A stretch of DNA of 25,543 bases from contig JBMOFW010000013.1 of assembly GCA_049318685.1 (NCBI GenBank), positions 1 to 25,543 of the forward strand, written 5' to 3'. The DNA comes from JAIXWP01 sp049318685. Lineage in GTDB: Bacteria; Bacteroidota; Bacteroidia; Flavobacteriales_D; Sanyastnellaceae. Numbering within the stretch: the stretch's first letter is position 1; the number at the start of each line of letters is the position of its first letter. The notes under the pieces were generated by a model. That model searched no databases, was not told where the DNA came from, and saw nothing but the letters and a program-made list of their open reading frames with translations. A program made the translations under genes and the position numbers. Below, in pieces: positions 22,623-25,543 of this stretch.

Positions 22623-24087
22623 GCAAGTCATTGACGGTTTTTACCGGATTAAATGTGCTGTTGGGCACTTCTACGAAAACAGTATTCCATAGTGCCATAG
22701 CACCATTCCAAAGTCCGGGTAATTCCAATGCTTTGATCACTTTTCCATCTTGGAATTTTTCCGAAACAAATCCGGTACTGTGATCAATAAAATCATCCAA
22801 TCGGTATTTTGAACCGTCAGATTTGCGAATGGAACAAACAATATCTACTGGATTGAAATGCGTGGATCCGGAAAGAATTTTACTCTGATTCAAATCATGC
22901 AAATCCACTTGACTTTTCTCCACAATTTGTTTCGATAAAAGTCCTTCTTTTGATTTTACCCAAAATGGTCCTCCGCCTGGTTCGCCCTCGTTGCGCACCA
23001 TGCCGCAAACACGAATGGGGCGATCCAAATGGTTAATCACAAACATTTTCAATTGATCTTCATTCAGGCCAATAGGCGCACCGGGTTGAAACCAAGATTG
23101 AATAAACTCTATTGCTCCGGCTATGGCGCCGGGTGAATCATCACGCAGTTGTTGAAGATGTTTGTCTGTTTCCGTTTTCAAAAATAACAGCAATCCAGCA
23201 AGTATTTTTTTATAAATAATAGACTCTGATTTTTGATCAGACGTAGTCACATTATCAATGTTCTTAATGAAAATGATGTCGGCATCCAATCCTTCCAAAT
23301 TGCTAATTAATGCGCCGTGACCTGCAGGACGAAATACAATGTGCCCTTCACTGTCACGCACCGGCTGATTGTCTTTGTCTAAGGCTGGAGTATCCGTTTT
23401 TTCTTCTTGGAGACTGTGTTGTAAAATGAAATTTTCATAAGGAAACGCTTTTACTCGATCATTTAAAAATTTCATCACATCGTCGATTTGGTGCGGAGCG
23501 AGAGTGAAATGTAAACGACACGTTCCATCTTTTTCACGGCCATAATCAATCGCCTCGTGAATATGCTCTTCGAAAGCTGTGCGAATTTCGAATGGATAGC
23601 GATGAAAAGGAACCAAGCCTTTCGGAAATCGACCGTATCCGAGACCGGGTTCAAAAAGTATATAATTGAAGATCTTTTCCCATTCGTTATTTTCAATCAA
23701 ATTTCTTAATGAGATGCCCTGTCTATCCAGGTAAATATTGAGCGTATGTAAAAATGGAAATAAGTCGAAGTTGATGATGAATTCTTCTGTTAAGCTACTT
23801 ACGTTGCCAGGGGAATAAGAATATAAATGCTTAAACATTCTACTGGCCGCGCCCGACGCAGGAACAAACTTCAGCATGGTGCGTTTCGGACTTTCTTTTT
23901 CGAAGTAATCTAAGTAACGCAAACTCTGCGACGAATTCAATACCACAATTCCGTCACCTGAGGTGCAGGGACGCTCTAAAGCGATAGGTTGAGTGTGTTG
24001 AGTAAAGCGATATATGAGGTCTACGAGATCCGCGGCTTGAAGTCCGCGCTTGGCCAAATCGGCTTCGTCAGTAGTAGTGAAGTGCAT
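22597..24087 (-). CDS. DUF4301 family protein
   Basis: A 496-residue protein matching the Bacteroidota family DUF4301. Characteristic segments are K-F-V-P-A-S-G-A-A-S-R-M-F-K near residue 75, the L-P-K-G-type stretch F-P-K-G-L-V-P-F-H-R-Y, R-P-A-G-H-G-A-L-I in the middle, I-I-F-I-K-N-I-D-N-V-T and V-C-G-M-V-R-N-E-G-E-P-G-G-G-P-F-W-V. P-A-S-G-A-A-S-R-M plus G-H-G-A-L-I and I-K-N-I-D-N recall nucleotidyltransferases that act on sugar phosphates, so a sugar-nucleotide enzyme is a fair guess, not a demonstrated function. No signal peptide is seen. A terminator separates it from the upstream HPt gene, so it needs its own promoter, which I cannot identify. Confidence 0.82.
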   Translation of the reverse strand: MHFTTTDEADLAKRGLQAADLVDLIYRFTQHTQPIALERPCTSGDGIVVLNSSQSLRYLDYFEKESPKRTMLKFVPASGAASRMFKHLYSYSPGNVSSLTEEFIINFDLFPFLHTLNIYLDRQGISLRNLIENNEWEKIFNYILFEPGLGYGRFPKGLVPFHRYPFEIRTAFEEHIHEAIDYGREKDGTCRLHFTLAPHQIDDVMKFLNDRVKAFPYENFILQHSLQEEKTDTPALDKDNQPVRDSEGHIVFRPAGHGALISNLEGLDADIIFIKNIDNVTTSDQKSESIIYKKILAGLLLFLKTETDKHLQQLRDDSPGAIAGAIEFIQSWFQPGAPIGLNEDQLKMFVINHLDRPIRVCGMVRNEGEPGGGPFWVKSKEGLLSKQIVEKSQVDLHDLNQSKILSGSTHFNPVDIVCSIRKSDGSKYRLDDFIDHSTGFVSEKFQDGKVIKALELPGLWNGAMALWNTVFVEVPNSTFNPVKTVNDLLRPGHQVA

Positions 24088-24130
24088 ACGCGTTTTGCTG
24101 ACTGTGATTTCGTGTGCAATATAGGTATAT

Positions 24131-24177
24131 AAAAAGAAAAACCGCCCCGTTCAGAACATTGTTCCTACTGGGAGCGG
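24131..24177 (-). terminator. Rho-independent terminator after the HPt gene
   Basis: On the minus strand CCGCTCCC pairs with GGGGCGG (one bulged or mismatched base), with an inner GAAC/GTTC pairing, followed by TTTTTCTTTTT. It lies 34 bases past the HPt stop and 44 bases before DUF4301. Confidence 0.75.
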
Positions 24178-24210
24178 CCCTCCACCCTATATCTTTCACA
24201 CATGCGCGTT

Positions 24211-24573
24211 TTAAGAAGCGCGCTGCAATTGCTCTTTTAACTGGTAATACACAATCTGACAATTTTCTTTCACACGATATACCAGCGTAGGAAGTTGATC
24301 TAAATTTCGAAGGTGCTTACTGTCGTTTTCTATTTGTAAAATATCTGTTTCCATGTCGCGTATGCCGAGCATTGAAACTGAACTCTTTGCTTTATGAGCC
24401 AATGGATGCAGTGAGAGTGGTTCATTTTTCTTTACACATTCTTCCATCTCACGAATGTACTCGGGCACTTGCTGAAGAAACAGCTTGATGATGTTGTCGA
24501 TCATCTCTCTATTTCCCTGAAATACCTGATTCAGGTAAGAGAGGTCGTACCTCTGTTCTGCTTGGTGATTCAT
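24211..24573 (-). CDS. HPt-domain phosphotransfer protein
   Basis: A 120-residue protein that is one HPt (histidine phosphotransfer) four-helix domain. The phosphoacceptor is His60 in L-A-H-K-A-K-S-S-V-S-M-L-G, the usual H-x-x-K-[AG]-S core followed by L-G. HPt proteins shuttle phosphate between hybrid histidine kinases and response regulators. No kinase or regulator gene is nearby, so it is an orphan. The ATG at 24573 is chosen because the open frame further upstream (to 24627) runs over a -7 box and lacks family similarity. A terminator follows, so it is a monocistronic unit diverging from galE. Confidence 0.85.
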   Translation of the reverse strand: MNHQAEQRYDLSYLNQVFQGNREMIDNIIKLFLQQVPEYIREMEECVKKNEPLSLHPLAHKAKSSVSMLGIRDMETDILQIENDSKHLRNLDQLPTLVYRVKENCQIVYYQLKEQLQRAS

Positions 24574-24615
24574 ATTTGTTAGGTTAGTCAATCTGCTCTT
24601 ACTTGATTCACGAAA

Positions 24616-24623
24616 CAAAGGTT
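24616..24623 (-). promoter_or_regulatory. Possible -7 box for the HPt gene
   Basis: Minus strand AACCTTTG is one mismatch from TAnnTTTG, 42 bases before the ATG at 24573. It is a mirror of the galE box at 24661 (ACAAAGGT versus ACCTTTGT). Confidence 0.35.
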
Positions 24624-24660
24624 TCATTTTAGGTTAAAAAAAAATTTAAGGTGAATTGTT

Positions 24661-24668
24661 TACCTTTG
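24661..24668 (+). promoter_or_regulatory. -7 box for galE
   Basis: TACCTTTG matches TAnnTTTG exactly, 26 bases before the ATG at 24695. An A-tract (24635-24643) lies upstream in place of a clear TTG. Confidence 0.5.
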
Positions 24669-24694
24669 TTCAAACCCATTAAAACGACGAGACT

Positions 24695-25543
24695 ATGAAA
24701 GTGCTAGTCACCGGTGGAACCGGATTCATCGGATCACATACTATTGTAGAATTGGTGGCAGCAGGGCATGATCCGGTTATTGTGGACAATCTTTCGAATA
24801 GTGAAGTATCCGTTTTAAAGGGGATCGAAAAAATTATTGGATTTTCCCCAGTCTTTTATCAAATAGATTGCACTGACGCGAAAGCGTTCGCAGAGGTCTG
24901 CGAAAAAGAAGAACCGGAAGCCATTATTCATTTTGCTGCTTTCAAAGCGGTGGGCGAGTCAGTTGAGAATCCCATTCGCTATTATCGAAATAATTTGGAT
25001 TCGATGATGGTTGTTTTGGAAACCATGAAAAATTTTGGGATTCAAAATTTAGTCTTCTCTAGTTCTTGCACAGTGTACGGCCAGCCCGATGCATTGCCTG
25101 TTTCCGAATCTACTCCGGATAAAGACGCCGCTTCACCTTACGGTTTCACCAAAGTGGTATGCGAACAAATGATTCGGGATGTGTGCTTTTCCAATCCTAT
25201 ATACAAAGTTGCCATGTTGCGTTATTTCAATCCGGTTGGTGCACATGAATCTGGAGAAATCGGTGAATTGCCCAATGGTATTCCGAACAATTTGGTTCCA
25301 TACATAACCCAGACAGCTGCGGGGTTGCGCGAAAAATTGACCATTTTTGGAAATGATTACGATACACCCGATGGTACGTGTATACGCGATTTTATTCATG
25401 TCGTTGATTTGGCTAAAGCGCATGTCGCAGCAATGAATTGGCTCGCTGGTATTCAATCCGGATACGAGGTTTTCAATATTGGTCAAGGCGTAGGCAATAC
25501 TGTACTCGAAGTAGTAAACGCCTTTGTGGATGTGACAGGAGTG
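24695..25543 (+). CDS. galE: UDP-glucose 4-epimerase (N-terminal part, runs off the window)
   Basis: The reading frame is open to the right edge, giving the first 283 codons; family members are about 330-340 residues, so roughly 50 are missing. GalE interconverts UDP-glucose and UDP-galactose using bound NAD. The Rossmann motif is V-T-G-G-T-G-F-I-G-S-H. Catalytic parts are S-S-S-C-T-V-Y-G (the Ser of the triad) and S-P-Y-G-F-T-K (Tyr-x-x-x-Lys). Further motifs are L-R-Y-F-N-P-V-G-A-H-E-S-G-E-I-G and G-T-C-I-R-D-F-I-H-V-V-D-L-A. It is an SDR-type cytoplasmic enzyme that feeds polysaccharide and lipid glycan synthesis. Confidence 0.96.
   Translation, partial: MKVLVTGGTGFIGSHTIVELVAAGHDPVIVDNLSNSEVSVLKGIEKIIGFSPVFYQIDCTDAKAFAEVCEKEEPEAIIHFAAFKAVGESVENPIRYYRNNLDSMMVVLETMKNFGIQNLVFSSSCTVYGQPDALPVSESTPDKDAASPYGFTKVVCEQMIRDVCFSNPIYKVAMLRYFNPVGAHESGEIGELPNGIPNNLVPYITQTAAGLREKLTIFGNDYDTPDGTCIRDFIHVVDLAKAHVAAMNWLAGIQSGYEVFNIGQGVGNTVLEVVNAFVDVTGV

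Noticed and set aside
24151..24165. GAACATTGTTC as an operator
   Set aside because: It is the inner stem of the HPt terminator hairpin and needs no separate explanation.
24068..24262. Small minus-strand frame between HPt and DUF4301
   Set aside because: It spans the terminator hairpin and overlaps the HPt 3' end in another frame; no start signal or similarity.

Overview
The window reads as chromosomal DNA of a Bacteroidota bacterium, most likely a member of the Flavobacteriales. The evidence is a fused LpxC-FabZ lipid A/fatty acid enzyme, a type IX secretion (Por sorting) C-terminal domain, the Bacteroidota-restricted families DUF3822 and DUF4301, DUF4369-type thioredoxin lipoproteins, promoters with a -7 box resembling TAnnTTTG, and an absence of clear Shine-Dalgarno sequences. 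I see no rRNA, tRNA, CRISPR array, transposase or integrase. No gene-free stretch exceeds about 140 bases.

Layout. Left edge: the N-terminus of a DUF21/CNNM-type membrane protein (minus strand), then a thioredoxin lipoprotein and a glycerophosphodiester phosphodiesterase (plus). Next come a T9SS-exported beta-propeller-like protein (minus), a RecD-like helicase, DUF3822, rsmD, coaD and a cysteine-less thioredoxin-like protein (plus, tightly packed). Bases 9547-11297 carry SRPBCC, GNAT and pyrE (minus), with a Nudix hydrolase diverging from pyrE through overlapping start codons. Bases 11871-16523 hold a minus-strand run: MacB/FtsX-type permease, PafA-type phosphatase, M61 peptidase. On the plus strand follow aconitase with a strong terminator, an outer-membrane beta-barrel protein with its own terminator, then the lpxC/fabZ-lpxA-ABC ATPase cluster. 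The right edge has DUF4301 and an orphan HPt protein (minus), and galE running off the end (plus).

How the genes work together. lpxC/fabZ and lpxA (4-base overlap) are consecutive early lipid A genes. rsmD and coaD are housekeeping genes coupled by a 4-base overlap. pafA and the M61 peptidase lie 3 bases apart and are surely co-transcribed, probably behind the permease. pyrE, acn and galE are central metabolism.

The most unusual structure is a pair of degenerate octamer arrays flanking the GNAT gene. Each has GATC at an exact 8-base period (first bases 9998, 10006, 10014, 10022, 10030, 10038; and 10602, 10610, [GGTC 10618], 10626, 10634, 10642, 10650, 10658) while the four bases between vary. 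The arrays share a 53-base direct repeat (9983-10035 and 10611-10663). One abuts the pyrE stop codon and the other supplies the last ten codons and the stop of the GNAT gene. I do not recognise a named family. Other window-scale patterns are that all four convergent gene pairs overlap at their 3' ends, and that several -7 boxes lie only 3-7 bases before the start codon.
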